Assembly (NCBI RefSeq): GCF_001723355.1
Contig: NZ_LPWE01000003.1
Coordinates: 62,001 to 126,000, forward strand
Length of the DNA: 64,000 bases
Origin: Methyloceanibacter stevinii
GTDB taxonomy: Bacteria > Pseudomonadota > Alphaproteobacteria > Rhizobiales > Methyloligellaceae
Reading direction: 5' to 3'
Below the pieces are notes generated by a model. That model was not told the DNA's origin. It did no database searches and was given only the letters and a program-made list of their open reading frames with translations. The position numbers and the translations under genes were made by a program. This document shows, piece after piece, positions 1-11,168 of this stretch. Within the stretch, counting starts at the first letter, position 1, and every line of letters begins with the position of its first letter.

Positions 1-43
1 GGCCAAGATCGCGAACCTCGAGAATGGGCGTTTGTGTCTGCAT
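1..43 (-). CDS. N-terminus of an ABC-transporter ATP-binding protein (partial)
   Basis: Only the first 14 codons are in the window. Reading leftward from the ATG at 43 gives MQTQTPILEVRDLGK-like sequence up to the window edge; the 'ILEVRDL' start is the usual first beta strand of ABC ATPase subunits. A second in-frame ATG lies at 46. A GGGGA ribosome-binding motif lies about 12 bases upstream. The Walker A motif would be outside the window, so the family call rests on a short stretch only. It is divergent from the APC permease at 255. Confidence 0.45.
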   Translation of the reverse strand, partial: MQTQTPILEVRDLG

Positions 44-254
44 CATCGGCGTGTGCGTGGTCCCCGGAAAATCAATTCTTGTCGAGATTTAGCACAGCTT
101 CACAGAGCACTGCATTCTTACAAGATCGTACCTCTTAGGAGTTACTTCGATCAGAGCATTGCTCGCTTTTGGCGGATGCGGGACCTTCGTGCGGACAACA
201 AAACAACAGGACGGGGCCTAGGAACCGTCCCAGTCGGGGAACGATCGAAAGCCG

Positions 255-1871
255 GTGGCCGTAGAAGACGTGGGACAAGACGCCGGCGAAAGCCCGCGAT
301 CGCTGCAGAGGCAGATTGGTTGGCGGGATGCATTCTGGGTCGCCAGTGGCGTCCCGGCCCTGGTTCTTTTCACCATGGGCGGCGTCGCCGCCACCTCAGG
401 CAAGGCCTCTTGGCTCGTCTGGGTCGCGGCCATCACCGTGGCCTTTATCCAAGCCTTCACCTACGCGGAAATCGCAGGTTTGTTCCCCGGCAAGTCCGGC
501 GGCGCGGCCATCCATAGTGCGATCGCCTGGTCGCGATACGGCAAGTTGTTCGCTCCGATCGCGGTGTGGTGCAATTGGTCGGCGTGGTCGGTGGTGCTGT
601 CGATCGGCGCCGGTCTTGGCGCCGGCTACGTTCTCAACCTGTTTTTCGCCCCGGACGCCGCCATCACCAGTTGGCAAATCGTGCTGGCCGATCTCGGATG
701 GCTGAAGGAGGGGCTCACCCTACGCATCAACGCGACGTTCATCGTCGCGGCCACGCTGCTGCTTGGCTGTTTCGCGATCCAGCGCGGCGGTATCCTTCGG
801 TCTGCGCGCGTGACGATGCTGCTTGGGATTGCCGCACTCGTGCCGCTCATTCTGATCGGCATCGTTCCGCTGTTCACCGGCGACATGCCGCGCGAGAATT
901 TCTTGCCGCTGGTCCCGCTGGCCTACGACGCGGCCGGTCAAGCGGTCGACGGCAGCTGGGACAAGGCGGGTTGGATCGCTGTCAGCGGCGCCTTGTTCGT
1001 CGCCTTGTGGTCCGCCAACGGATTCGAGACGGCCGCCTGCTATACGCGCGAATTCAAGGACCCGGCTCGGGATACGTTTCTGGCGCTGATGTCGTCGGGG
1101 CTGTTGTGCGTCGGGGTCTTCACGCTCGTGCCGCTGGCCTTTCAAGGCTCACTCGGGATCGAAGGCATGATCGCGCCGGGTATCCGCAGCGGCATGGATG
1201 TGGGGCATGTTCTGGCCGACATTCTCGGTGGCGGCTTGATCCTGGAAACCATCGTCGCGGTGCTGCTGATTCTCGCAATTATGCTTTGCATCATGACGGC
1301 TATGTCCGGCGCGGCGCGGACGTCCTATCAGGGGTCGGTCGAGGGATGGCTGCCGCGCTACCTCTCCCATGTGAACAAGGCAGGCGCCCCCACACACGCC
1401 ATGTGGACGGATCTGGTTCTCAACCTCGGCCTGCTCCTGATGTCCGACTACATCTTCGTCCTGGCCGCGACCAATGTCTCCTACATGGTCTTCACGTTTC
1501 TCTACGTGAACGCGGGTTGGATCCACCGGCTCGATCGCCCCCACTGGGTCCGGCCATATCGGGTCCCGCGGCTCCTTCTGATCGCCGGCGTCCTCATGTC
1601 GTTCGTCAACATGGCCGTGGCCGGGCTCGGTGCGAACATATGGGGGCAGGGCACCTTGCTGACCGGCTTCGTCATCGTGTTCCTGGCCGTGCCGTTCTTC
1701 ATCTACCGGCACTATGTGCAGGACAAAGGCGTCTATCCGGAGAACATGGCCGAGGACATGCATCTCGGCCCGGAGGCGGGAGTGGCGACGCGTGGGGGTC
1801 TGTTGCCTTATCTGGCCCTCGCCGGCGCGTTGGCCGTCACGCTAGCCTGCCATCTCTGGGTATCGGCTTGA
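255..1871 (+). CDS. APC-superfamily amino acid/amine permease (first of two paralogues)
   Basis: Integral membrane transporter of about 538 residues with roughly 12 hydrophobic helices. The N-terminal block IGWRDAFWVASGVPALVLF followed by GFIQAFTYAEIAGLFP-type sequence is the conserved TM1-TM2 region of the APC family. The start is a GTG at 255, with GGGGA about 14 bases upstream; a second in-frame GTG lies at 270. It is closely similar to the permease at 24945 over its whole length, including at the nucleotide level near the start. It converges on the GcvT-like gene and lies next to tmd, so a methylated amine or a related amino acid is a reasonable substrate, but nothing in the sequence identifies it. 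Confidence 0.85.
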   Translation: MAVEDVGQDAGESPRSLQRQIGWRDAFWVASGVPALVLFTMGGVAATSGKASWLVWVAAITVAFIQAFTYAEIAGLFPGKSGGAAIHSAIAWSRYGKLFAPIAVWCNWSAWSVVLSIGAGLGAGYVLNLFFAPDAAITSWQIVLADLGWLKEGLTLRINATFIVAATLLLGCFAIQRGGILRSARVTMLLGIAALVPLILIGIVPLFTGDMPRENFLPLVPLAYDAAGQAVDGSWDKAGWIAVSGALFVALWSANGFETAACYTREFKDPARDTFLALMSSGLLCVGVFTLVPLAFQGSLGIEGMIAPGIRSGMDVGHVLADILGGGLILETIVAVLLILAIMLCIMTAMSGAARTSYQGSVEGWLPRYLSHVNKAGAPTHAMWTDLVLNLGLLLMSDYIFVLAATNVSYMVFTFLYVNAGWIHRLDRPHWVRPYRVPRLLLIAGVLMSFVNMAVAGLGANIWGQGTLLTGFVIVFLAVPFFIYRHYVQDKGVYPENMAEDMHLGPEAGVATRGGLLPYLALAGALAVTLACHLWVSA

Positions 1872-1913
1872 TCGCGGCCGAGTACGGTTTCCGACCGAAC
1901 GCAACGAAAGGAA

Positions 1914-1948
1914 AGAGCCGGCCGCGTGACGTGCACACAACCGGCTCT
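1914..1948. terminator. Hairpin between convergent genes
   Basis: AGAGCCGG (1914-1921) pairs exactly with CCGGCTCT (1941-1948) across a 19-base loop. It lies in the 118-base gap between two convergent genes, where a bidirectional terminator is expected. There is no clear U tract on either strand, so this is tentative. Confidence 0.35.
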
Positions 1949-1989
1949 CGGTACCACCCGCGGCCAGTAGCAGGCGGCACTCGGGGCTA

Positions 1990-3099
1990 TTATTCCTCAA
2001 CACGCAGGCGCATTGGGTCGTAGAACGGGGTCCGCACCACCGTGCCGGTGCAAATGCCCGGTTCGCCGCCCAACGTCACCTGCGTGCCAAGTCCGGTACA
2101 GTCCGGGAGGAGATGAACCATAGCCAAGGACTTCATGAGGTACCGGCTGAAACTCGAACTGGTGACGACACCGACATCTTTGCCGTCCTTGAAGATGCGC
2201 GTGCCGGGTTCGACCGCGTCGTCGGTGTCACACACGATGCCGGCTTGTTTGACTCGCTCGCGGCCGCGAAGGGAAAGGACCGCCTGCTTGCCGATGTAGT
2301 CCGCTTGCTTGTCCTCGTCGATGCCCCAGCCCATGTTGACTTCCCACGGCGTCGTGTCGCCTTCGGGCATGTCGTAGGGGAAGAACAGAAGCGTGGACTC
2401 GACGCGGATGAGATCGAGCGATGTCCAAGAGGCCGGGACCACGCCGAACTCTTTGCCGGCGGCCAGAATGCTATCCCACATCTCACCCGCATCCGCCGAA
2501 GAGCAATAGACCTCGTAACCACGCTCTCCCGAATATCCGCAGCGGCCGATAATGACGTCCTTGCCGAACAGGGTCGTCTTGGCGTGATTGAAGAAGGGGA
2601 GCGTCTCCAGCGCCATGGGCGTGTGTGGGTTCAGCGTTTTCAGAGAAGCCGGACCTTGCAGCGAAAGAACATGGGTATCCCGGTCCCACTCGACGGAGAC
2701 ATTCTTGCCCGCGGAGACCTTCTTGAGATGCTCCGGCGTGGCCCCGCTGCCGTGGGTCACGCGATATTCGTCCGGCCCATCGCAAATAATCATGATGTCG
2801 TCGACGAGGGCGCCGTTCTCGTTCACTTCCGCGCCCAGCCGCGCCGTGCCCGGAGCGATCGTGGATACGTCGATGGCCACGAGGCCATTGAGCGTGGCGA
2901 CGGCGTCGGGGCCTGTCACGCGCACGATGTTCAGCGCCGAGACGTCGTAAAGCCCGGCGCAGGTCCGTACCGCGACGACTTCGTCGTTCGGGTCGGTGGC
3001 ATAGCTCCATGGTACGCGCATATCGCACCATGTCTCGCCGTCGAGTTTCGATCCCAAAGCTTCGTGTCGACTGTTCAATGCGGAGTTTCGCGTGCTCAT
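1990..3099 (-). CDS. GcvT-family folate-dependent aminomethyltransferase/demethylase
   Basis: A 369-residue protein of the glycine-cleavage T-protein/DmdA fold. Family landmarks are the folate-site acid pair in 'GALVDDIMI', the 'RCGYSGERGYEVY' motif in the middle, and 'YDMPEGDTTPWEVNMGWGI' followed by a C-terminal barrel domain. Members take a C1 unit from an amine or sulfonium donor to tetrahydrofolate. The gene is divergent from tmd with about 350 bases between the starts, and no gcvH or gcvP is nearby, so it is probably not part of a glycine cleavage complex. I infer that it captures C1 released in methylated-amine breakdown. It lacks the N-terminal domain of TMAO demethylase (Tdm). The ATG at 3099 has only a weak GGGGCGA upstream. 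Confidence 0.75.
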   Translation of the reverse strand: MSTRNSALNSRHEALGSKLDGETWCDMRVPWSYATDPNDEVVAVRTCAGLYDVSALNIVRVTGPDAVATLNGLVAIDVSTIAPGTARLGAEVNENGALVDDIMIICDGPDEYRVTHGSGATPEHLKKVSAGKNVSVEWDRDTHVLSLQGPASLKTLNPHTPMALETLPFFNHAKTTLFGKDVIIGRCGYSGERGYEVYCSSADAGEMWDSILAAGKEFGVVPASWTSLDLIRVESTLLFFPYDMPEGDTTPWEVNMGWGIDEDKQADYIGKQAVLSLRGRERVKQAGIVCDTDDAVEPGTRIFKDGKDVGVVTSSSFSRYLMKSLAMVHLLPDCTGLGTQVTLGGEPGICTGTVVRTPFYDPMRLRVEE

Positions 3100-3275
3100 G
3101 TCGCCCCAACGTGTGCGTGATTTCGATCAGAACCGCATCGTGGCGGCTATCCGCAGTGTCGAAGTGAATACGCCGAATGACAATTACTCTCGTGGAGGTA
3201 GCCCATTCTGAATAAGCGGCCGGTTCCTGCCGCGCGCCGGGCGGCGGCTAACCCCAAGTGGGTATCCATCCAAGG

Positions 3276-3298
3276 GAATTGGAATTGGGCCGAATTGG
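3276..3298. promoter_or_regulatory. Three GAATTGG direct repeats upstream of tmd
   Basis: GAATTGG occurs at 3276-3282, 3282-3288 and 3292-3298, the first two sharing one base and the third offset by about one helical turn from the second. They sit in the divergent control region between the GcvT-like gene and tmd, about 150 bases before the tmd start. Repeats of this kind can be regulator half-sites, but no regulator is identified. Confidence 0.35.
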
Positions 3299-3399
3299 CC
3301 GAGACTTGCATGGCCAAGATGTCTCGGGTTGGGCGGCCGGTTCGGCACATAACAATAAGCCGGACGAAACTTTTCCGGGCTCTGGCTGGTCGAGAATAG

Positions 3400-5646
<2,247 letters not shown>

Positions 5647-5655
5647 AACGACTTT

Positions 5656-5686
5656 GTCCCGGGCGGTGCTCTCCCCCGCCCGGGAC
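5656..5686 (+). terminator. Strong GC hairpin after tmd
   Basis: GTCCCGGGCGG (5656-5666) pairs perfectly with CCGCCCGGGAC (5676-5686) over a 9-base loop, ten bases after the tmd stop and followed by GATCTTTC. It could terminate part of transcription or protect the 3' end of tmd mRNA, so that tmd is made in excess over the downstream electron-transfer genes. Confidence 0.6.
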
Positions 5687-5812
5687 GATCTTTCAACAGC
5701 GAACTTTGGGGCTTTGGCACAAGGGAATCCGAACGGTCCGACCTGAGCGACACGACTCGCGATCAGGGAGCGCGGGTTCCAAGAAACGCCCTCAACCCGT
5801 CAGGAGACGACG

Positions 5813-7986
5813 TTGATCGAAGCGGGACAGAACCCGGAGCAGGTCACCCGAATTCTGTTCCAAGATTTTCCGACGTGGATGCTGGTGTCATTCTACGTCG
5901 TCGCGATCCTTGCGATCGCGGTCTTTGTCTACGGCTGCTACGCACAGGTCCGGAAATATGCCCGCGGCCGCGCGCAGACCGGAGAAGGTCTTTGGTCCGG
6001 CGTCAAAGGCATGATCGAGGCGATGCTGACGCATCGCACGATCCGCCGCCGCGACTCTGCTGCCGGCCGCAATCATGCGCTCATTTTCTTCGGCTTCGCC
6101 TTGCTCTTCATCGGTACGGCGACCATCACGCTCGAGTACGACATTCTCGAGCCGATCGCCGGCATCAAGTTTTGGCACGGCTCTTTCTATCTCTGGTTCT
6201 CGCTGGTGCTCGACATTGCGGGCGCGGGCTTCGTCGTCGGCCTCCTGTACATGATGTATCGAAGGAAGTGGCTGGCGCTTCCGAAGCTGAATTACCGGCG
6301 TCCCGACCGTGTCCCCTCCGATCCCGACTACGGCCGCGACTGGTACCGAATCGAGGACTGGCTATTTCTGTGGGCCCTGGTGCTGCTCGGCATCACCGGC
6401 TTTATGCTCGAGGCCGCGCGCCTGGTCTGGCTGCAAGCCGACCCCACGGTCTGGGACTACCGCTGGTGGTCGCCGGTAGGGGCGATCGTGGCTTACGGCT
6501 ACAAAGCGCTCGGCCTGACGCCGGCTGGGGCAGGGGAGCTGCGTATCGGGCTATGGTGGTTCCACGGCCTTCTGGCACTCACCTTCATCGCGGCCATTCC
6601 CTACACGAAGGCGAAGCACATCTTCACGGCGATGGCCTCGCTCGCGGTTCGCGATGCGAAGCCGGCCGCGCATCTTCCCGAAGCGGACCTGACCGCGAAG
6701 AAGGTCGGCGCGGATTTGATCACGGACTTTACCTGGAAGCAGCTTCTCAATCTCGACGCGTGCACGAAGTGCGGCCGCTGTCACGAGGCCTGTCCCGCCA
6801 ACGCGACGGGCTTTCCGCTGTCGCCCCGCGACCTCGTCCTGACGCTTCGCGAATTGTCGAACGCGACCCTCGAAGGGTTCAGCCTTCCGCCGCAGGACCG
6901 TCTGGCTGCGATCGGCGACGGCATCAATCAGGTGCGGCCGGAGACGTTGTGGTCGTGCCGGACCTGTGCGGCCTGTGTCGAGATCTGCCCGGTGGGCGTC
7001 GAGCATGTGCCGATCATCGTCGAGATGCGCCGGGCTCTGGTGGATGCCAGCGAAATGGAGCCCACGCTCCAGAAGGCGCTGCAGAACATCCACAGCAAGG
7101 GCAACTCGCTCGGCGAGAACAAGCGCAAGCGGCCTGGCTGGACGAAGAAGCTCGACTTCGAGATCAAGGATGCGCGGAAGGAGCCGGTCGACGTTCTTTG
7201 GTTTGTTGGCGATTTCGCGTCGTTCGATCCGCGCTATCAGCGGGTCTCGCAGGCCTTTGCGCGTCTGCTGCGCCATGCGGGCGTCGATTTCGGCATCCTC
7301 TACGAAGCCGAGATGAACGCGGGCAACGATGTCCGCCGCGTCGGTGAAGAGGGGCTGTTTCAGCACGTCGCCGAATCGAACATCGAGACGCTGCAGGGGT
7401 GCGAGTTCAATCGGATCGTGACGACCGATCCGCATTCCTACAACACGATCCGCAACGAGTACCCGGACTTCGAAGGCGTCTTTGAGATCGAGCACGCCAG
7501 CGCCATGATTCAGCAGATGCTCTCATCGGGGCAGCTCAAGCCGTCGAAGACGTTCGATGCGCGCGTGACCTATCACGACCCGTGTCATCTCGGGCGTCTG
7601 AACAAGGGGTTCGAGCCGCCGCGGGAATCCATCCGGATGCTCGGCGCGGAACTTGTCGAGATGGAGCGGTCGCGGGACAACTCCTTCTGCTGCGGCGCGG
7701 GCGGGGGACGCATTTGGATTGCCGATCCCACGGACAAGGAGAAGCCGTCCGAAAATCGCGTCCGCGAAGCGGCCAAGATCGACGGGCTCGATGTTCTCGT
7801 CGTGAACTGCCCCAAATGCATGAACATGTTCGAGACGCGCGCAAGTCCACCGGCAACGAAGACAATTTCCGTGTCATGGAGCTCATAGAGCTCGTCGAGG
7901 AGTGCATGGATTTCGGTGAGGACGCAGGCGCCGTTGCGGCTGAGGAGCAGCGCGCGGCGGATGCAGCGGTCCAAGGTGTCCAGTAG
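5813..7986 (+). CDS. Membrane Fe-S oxidoreductase, DgcB-like (frameshifted)
   Basis: About 724 residues once one base is restored near 7831. The first 260 residues hold about five to six membrane helices resembling a cytochrome b/NarI-type gamma subunit. Two 4Fe-4S motifs follow (CTKCGRCHEACP and CRTCAACVEICP), then a heterodisulfide-reductase-like C-terminal part with 'YHDPCHLGR', 'SFCCGAGGGR' and 'NCPKCMNMFE'. The layout matches DgcB of Pseudomonas dimethylglycine catabolism, which sits with a Tmd-like enzyme and ETF genes. I infer transfer of electrons from reduced ETF to quinone. TTG at 5813 is the start, with AGGAGA six bases upstream. Without the missing G the frame runs into wrong sequence after MNMFE; the true tail ends at 7986. 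Confidence 0.85.
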
Positions 7987-7993
7987 GACCGTC

Positions 7994-9337
7994 ATGAGCC
8001 TTGTGGATCGCGCACTAACCTCCGGCGACGTGTACCTGGCAGCCGCCGTTCACGGTGCCACTCCGCGCCCGGAGCGGCAGAAGCTCGAAGCGCTGCTGTT
8101 CCGGACGGCGAAGATCCGGCGTCAGTTCGGCGCCGCGCCCTATGTTCCGCGTTCGCTGCTGGACAGTCTGGCAACCGACGAAGACGGCAAGGTGCGCTTG
8201 CGGGTGGCGCGAAATCCCGCGGCCTCACCGCAAGCCTTGGCCACACTCGTCGAGAGCAGCCCCGTCGAAGAGATGGCCGTCGCCGTGGCTGCGCACGCGA
8301 ATGTGTCCCCTGACACGCTGGCAGGACTCGCGCAGTCTCCATCGCCTGCGGTCCGTCATGCACTTTGCGGCAATCCGAACACGCCGGCGGAGACGCTGCG
8401 CGCGCTCTATTCCGTGGCGGAGGCTGCAAACAAGAAGGCCCTGGCCGGAAACCCGAATACGCCCGCAGACGTCCTCAGTCTCCTTTGGAAAGAAGGCGAT
8501 GCCTACACGCGCGCTGAGGTCGCGGCACATCCGTCGGCGCCACAGGACGTCATGGACGCGGCCCTGACGGACTCCGAGGCACTTGTCCGGCGCAAGCTCG
8601 CGTCCAATCCGGCGGTCGAAACTGCGTCGCTCGAGAAGCTTTTGGGCGATCCTGACGGGACGGTTCGGGCGGCGGCCATCCGGGGGTTCGCGCCGGACGA
8701 GGCGCTACCCGATGCAGTCGCCGCGGATCCCTGTCTGCGGGTGCGGCGTGCGGAAGCCCGTCGAGATGGGTTGGCCGCAGATGTGGCGCGGCGGCTTGCA
8801 GACGATCCCGACGCCTGGGTCCGGCGCTGGCTGGCCCGAAATCCGACGGTACCAGAAGATGTCCTCGTTCGTCTTGCCGCCGACGAGGAGGCCGACGTAC
8901 GGCGTAGCGTGAGCCGCAATCGGTCGACCCCGCTCGGCCTGCTGCGGCAGTTGTCGCGGGATACGGTGGCTTGGGTCCGGGCAGGGGTCGCGCTTCGCGC
9001 CGATGTTCCGGATGACGTGATCGGCGTGCTCGGACTGGATGACGACGCCGACGTCTTGTCGGCATTGGGACGGAACCCGCGCGCGCCACTCGATCTACTC
9101 GTCCGTATCGCTGGCAGCGCCGACGCCGATGTCCGCCGCTCGGTCATCCTCAATCCAGACGCGCCCCGCGAGGCTTTGGTCCCGCTGCTCGAGGATCCGT
9201 ACCCGCTCAATCGCGCGTTTCTGGTGCGGCATCGGAACCTGGCGGAGGCCGACCTCGTCAGCATGCTGAGCGATCCCGAGCCACAAGTGCGCTTCTCGGC
9301 TGCAAGCGCATTGATCAAAAGAGCGAATTCGACCTGA
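7994..9337 (+). CDS. Leucine-rich-repeat-variant (LRV) solenoid protein
   Basis: A 447-residue protein built of about 15 repeats of roughly 24 residues with the pattern 'D.d..VR..vA.NP..P...L..L', typical of the LRV/HEAT-like family first seen near nif genes. Copies such as 'VRHALCGNPNTPAETLRAL' and 'VRRSVSRNRSTPLGLLRQL' are easy to see. The known Azotobacter LRV protein carries an N-terminal 4Fe-4S cluster; here only two scattered cysteines exist, so that cluster is absent. The gene lies seven bases after the Fe-S oxidoreductase and 39 bases before etfB, so it is in the electron-transfer operon. The role is unknown; an assembly or docking scaffold for the Fe-S oxidoreductase or ETF is one possibility. 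ATG at 7994 is chosen for its position just after the previous stop. Confidence 0.8.
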   Translation: MSLVDRALTSGDVYLAAAVHGATPRPERQKLEALLFRTAKIRRQFGAAPYVPRSLLDSLATDEDGKVRLRVARNPAASPQALATLVESSPVEEMAVAVAAHANVSPDTLAGLAQSPSPAVRHALCGNPNTPAETLRALYSVAEAANKKALAGNPNTPADVLSLLWKEGDAYTRAEVAAHPSAPQDVMDAALTDSEALVRRKLASNPAVETASLEKLLGDPDGTVRAAAIRGFAPDEALPDAVAADPCLRVRRAEARRDGLAADVARRLADDPDAWVRRWLARNPTVPEDVLVRLAADEEADVRRSVSRNRSTPLGLLRQLSRDTVAWVRAGVALRADVPDDVIGVLGLDDDADVLSALGRNPRAPLDLLVRIAGSADADVRRSVILNPDAPREALVPLLEDPYPLNRAFLVRHRNLAEADLVSMLSDPEPQVRFSAASALIKRANST

Positions 9338-9376
9338 GGACAACATCGGAAGGAATATTGGTGTGAGGGTAAGACC

Positions 9377-10168
9377 ATGAAAATCCTAGTTCCCGTCAAG
9401 CAAATCGCCGTCGTGGACGAGGACTTCGAGCTTCGCGATGACGGCAAGGACGTCGATCCCGACTATCTGAACTTCGAAGCGAATGAGTGGGACGACTATT
9501 CCTACGAAGCCGCGCTGAACATTATGGAAGCGTCGGACGGCGTCGAAGTCGTTCCCGTGACCGTCGGCCCGGACGATGCCGAGGATGTTCTGCGCCGTTG
9601 CCTCGCCAAGGGTGGCGATAGAGGCATTCGGGTGTGGGACGACGCGTTGGAAGACGCGAACCCTGCCGTCGTTGCGCAAGTCCTCGCCGGCGTCGCAGCG
9701 CGCGAAAAGCCGGACATGATCCTGACCGGGACGCTGTCCTCCGATCGGTCTTACGCGCAAACTGGCGTCGCCCTTGCGGCCGCTCTCGGCTGGCCGCATG
9801 TGGCGGTCGTCACGGGGATCGAGTGGACGCCCGGCGACCCCAAGGCCACGCTTCTGCGTGAACTCGAGGGCGGACTTGTGGAGAAGCTCTCGGTGGAGTG
9901 TCCCGCTGTCCTGACAATCCAGCTCGGCATCAACACGCCGCGCTACGCGTCGCTGCGAGGCCTGAAACAGGCGAAAGAGAAGCCCGTCGAGGAACTGTCT
10001 CTGGACGATCTCGGTCTATCCGGCGACAGCCTCGCCGAACAGGCTTCGTTTCGGGTGCGGCGTATGTACAAGCCGGAGACGGGTCAGGCCGAACTCATTG
10101 AAGGTACGCCGGCCGAGCAGGCCGCGCGTCTTGCGGAAATCATCAAAGAACTCAAGGGAGCGGCATAA
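9377..10168 (+). CDS. etfB: Electron transfer flavoprotein, beta subunit
   Basis: A 263-residue ETF beta subunit, AMP- and partner-binding, that accepts electrons from trimethylamine dehydrogenase. It matches the methylotroph W3A1 beta subunit closely: 'MKILVPVKQ', 'NEWDDYSYEAAL', 'CLAKGGDR', 'RELEGGLVEKL' and 'PAVLTIQLGINTPRYASLRG'. The last stretch holds the recognition loop with its leucine anchor. GAGGG lies nine bases before the ATG. Its stop overlaps the etfA start (TAATG), which suggests translational coupling. The W3A1-like type, not the housekeeping fatty-acid type, supports pairing with Tmd. Confidence 0.95.
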   Translation: MKILVPVKQIAVVDEDFELRDDGKDVDPDYLNFEANEWDDYSYEAALNIMEASDGVEVVPVTVGPDDAEDVLRRCLAKGGDRGIRVWDDALEDANPAVVAQVLAGVAAREKPDMILTGTLSSDRSYAQTGVALAAALGWPHVAVVTGIEWTPGDPKATLLRELEGGLVEKLSVECPAVLTIQLGINTPRYASLRGLKQAKEKPVEELSLDDLGLSGDSLAEQASFRVRRMYKPETGQAELIEGTPAEQAARLAEIIKELKGAA

Positions 10169-11129
10169 TGGGAGAGATCCTTGTGATCGCGGAGCATCGC
10201 CAGGGGCAACTCAACCCGGCGACGTTGGAAATCATCGCCGCGGCCGTCGCATTGAAGGAGGAGTCCGGCCACAAGGTGACCGTCGCGGTCATCGCAGAAT
10301 CGCCGGATGACTTCGCAGGCCTCGTTGCCAAGGCGGGTGTCGACGAAGTCGTAAAAGTTCCTGTCCCGGTGGCATCGTTTCAGAACGATACCTACGAGGC
10401 TGCCGTCTTGGCGCTGGCCGACGCGCGGAAACCGGCCGTCATCATGTGCGCGCACACCGTGGATGCCTGGGGCTATGCACCGGCAGTCGCGGCACGGGGC
10501 CAGTTCGGTTGTGCGACGGACGTCTTCGAAATGCGTTTCGAGGCCGAGGGCCTTGTTGCCGTCCGTGCCGCCTATGCGGAAAAACTGCATATGGAAGTCG
10601 ACTTCCCGGGCAAGGAAACCGTACTGCTGACTGTGCGGACGAATGTCTTCAAACCGTTGGAAGACGACGGAAGCCCGGCCGTGACCTCCTTCGAGGCGCC
10701 ATCGGCGGAAGCGCACACGGAGCACCTGCCTACGTCGAACCGGAGCAAACCGGCGACGTCGATATCACGCAAGCCGAGTACATGCTGTCGATCGGGCGTG
10801 GTGTCGGCGAGGAAGACAATGTCGAGGAGTTCAAGGAACTCGCCGACGCGTTCGGGTTCACCTTGGGCTGCTCTCGACCGATCGCCGACAATGGCTGGTT
10901 GCCAAAGTCACGCCAAGTCGGTCAGTCCGGAAAGACCGTGGCCAAGTGCAAGATCTATTTGGCGCTGGGTATTTCCGGCTCCGTCCAGCACATGGCCGGC
11001 ATGAAACACGTGCCGAACATCATCGCGGTCAACAAGGACGCTGAAGCATCCATCTTCACGATCGCGAAGTACGGCATCGTTGGAGACATGTTCGAAATCG
11101 CGGAGGAACTGCGCGACCAGGACTCCTGA
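10168..11129 (+). CDS. etfA: Electron transfer flavoprotein, alpha subunit (frameshifted)
   Basis: FAD-binding partner of EtfB, about 320 residues after restoring one base near 10731. The N-terminal half reads in one frame to 'EDDGSPAVTSFEAPSAEAH'. The FAD domain continues in the next frame with 'AEYMLSIGRGVGEEDN', 'CSRPIADNGWLPKSRQVG', 'GKTVAKCKIYLALGISGSVQH' and 'NKDAEASIFTIAKYGIVGD', the usual ETF-alpha signature order. The break falls at the domain linker and the repaired length is normal for the family. ATG at 10168 overlaps the etfB stop. Confidence 0.93.
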
Positions 11130-11168
11130 CGAGCTGGGGCGACGCGGCTGTCTCGCTATGATCGCGCG

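Noticed and set aside
3296-3310. Sigma-54-like TGGCCGAGACTTGCA before tmd
   Set aside because: Only nine bases separate GG and GC, which does not fit the strict spacing.
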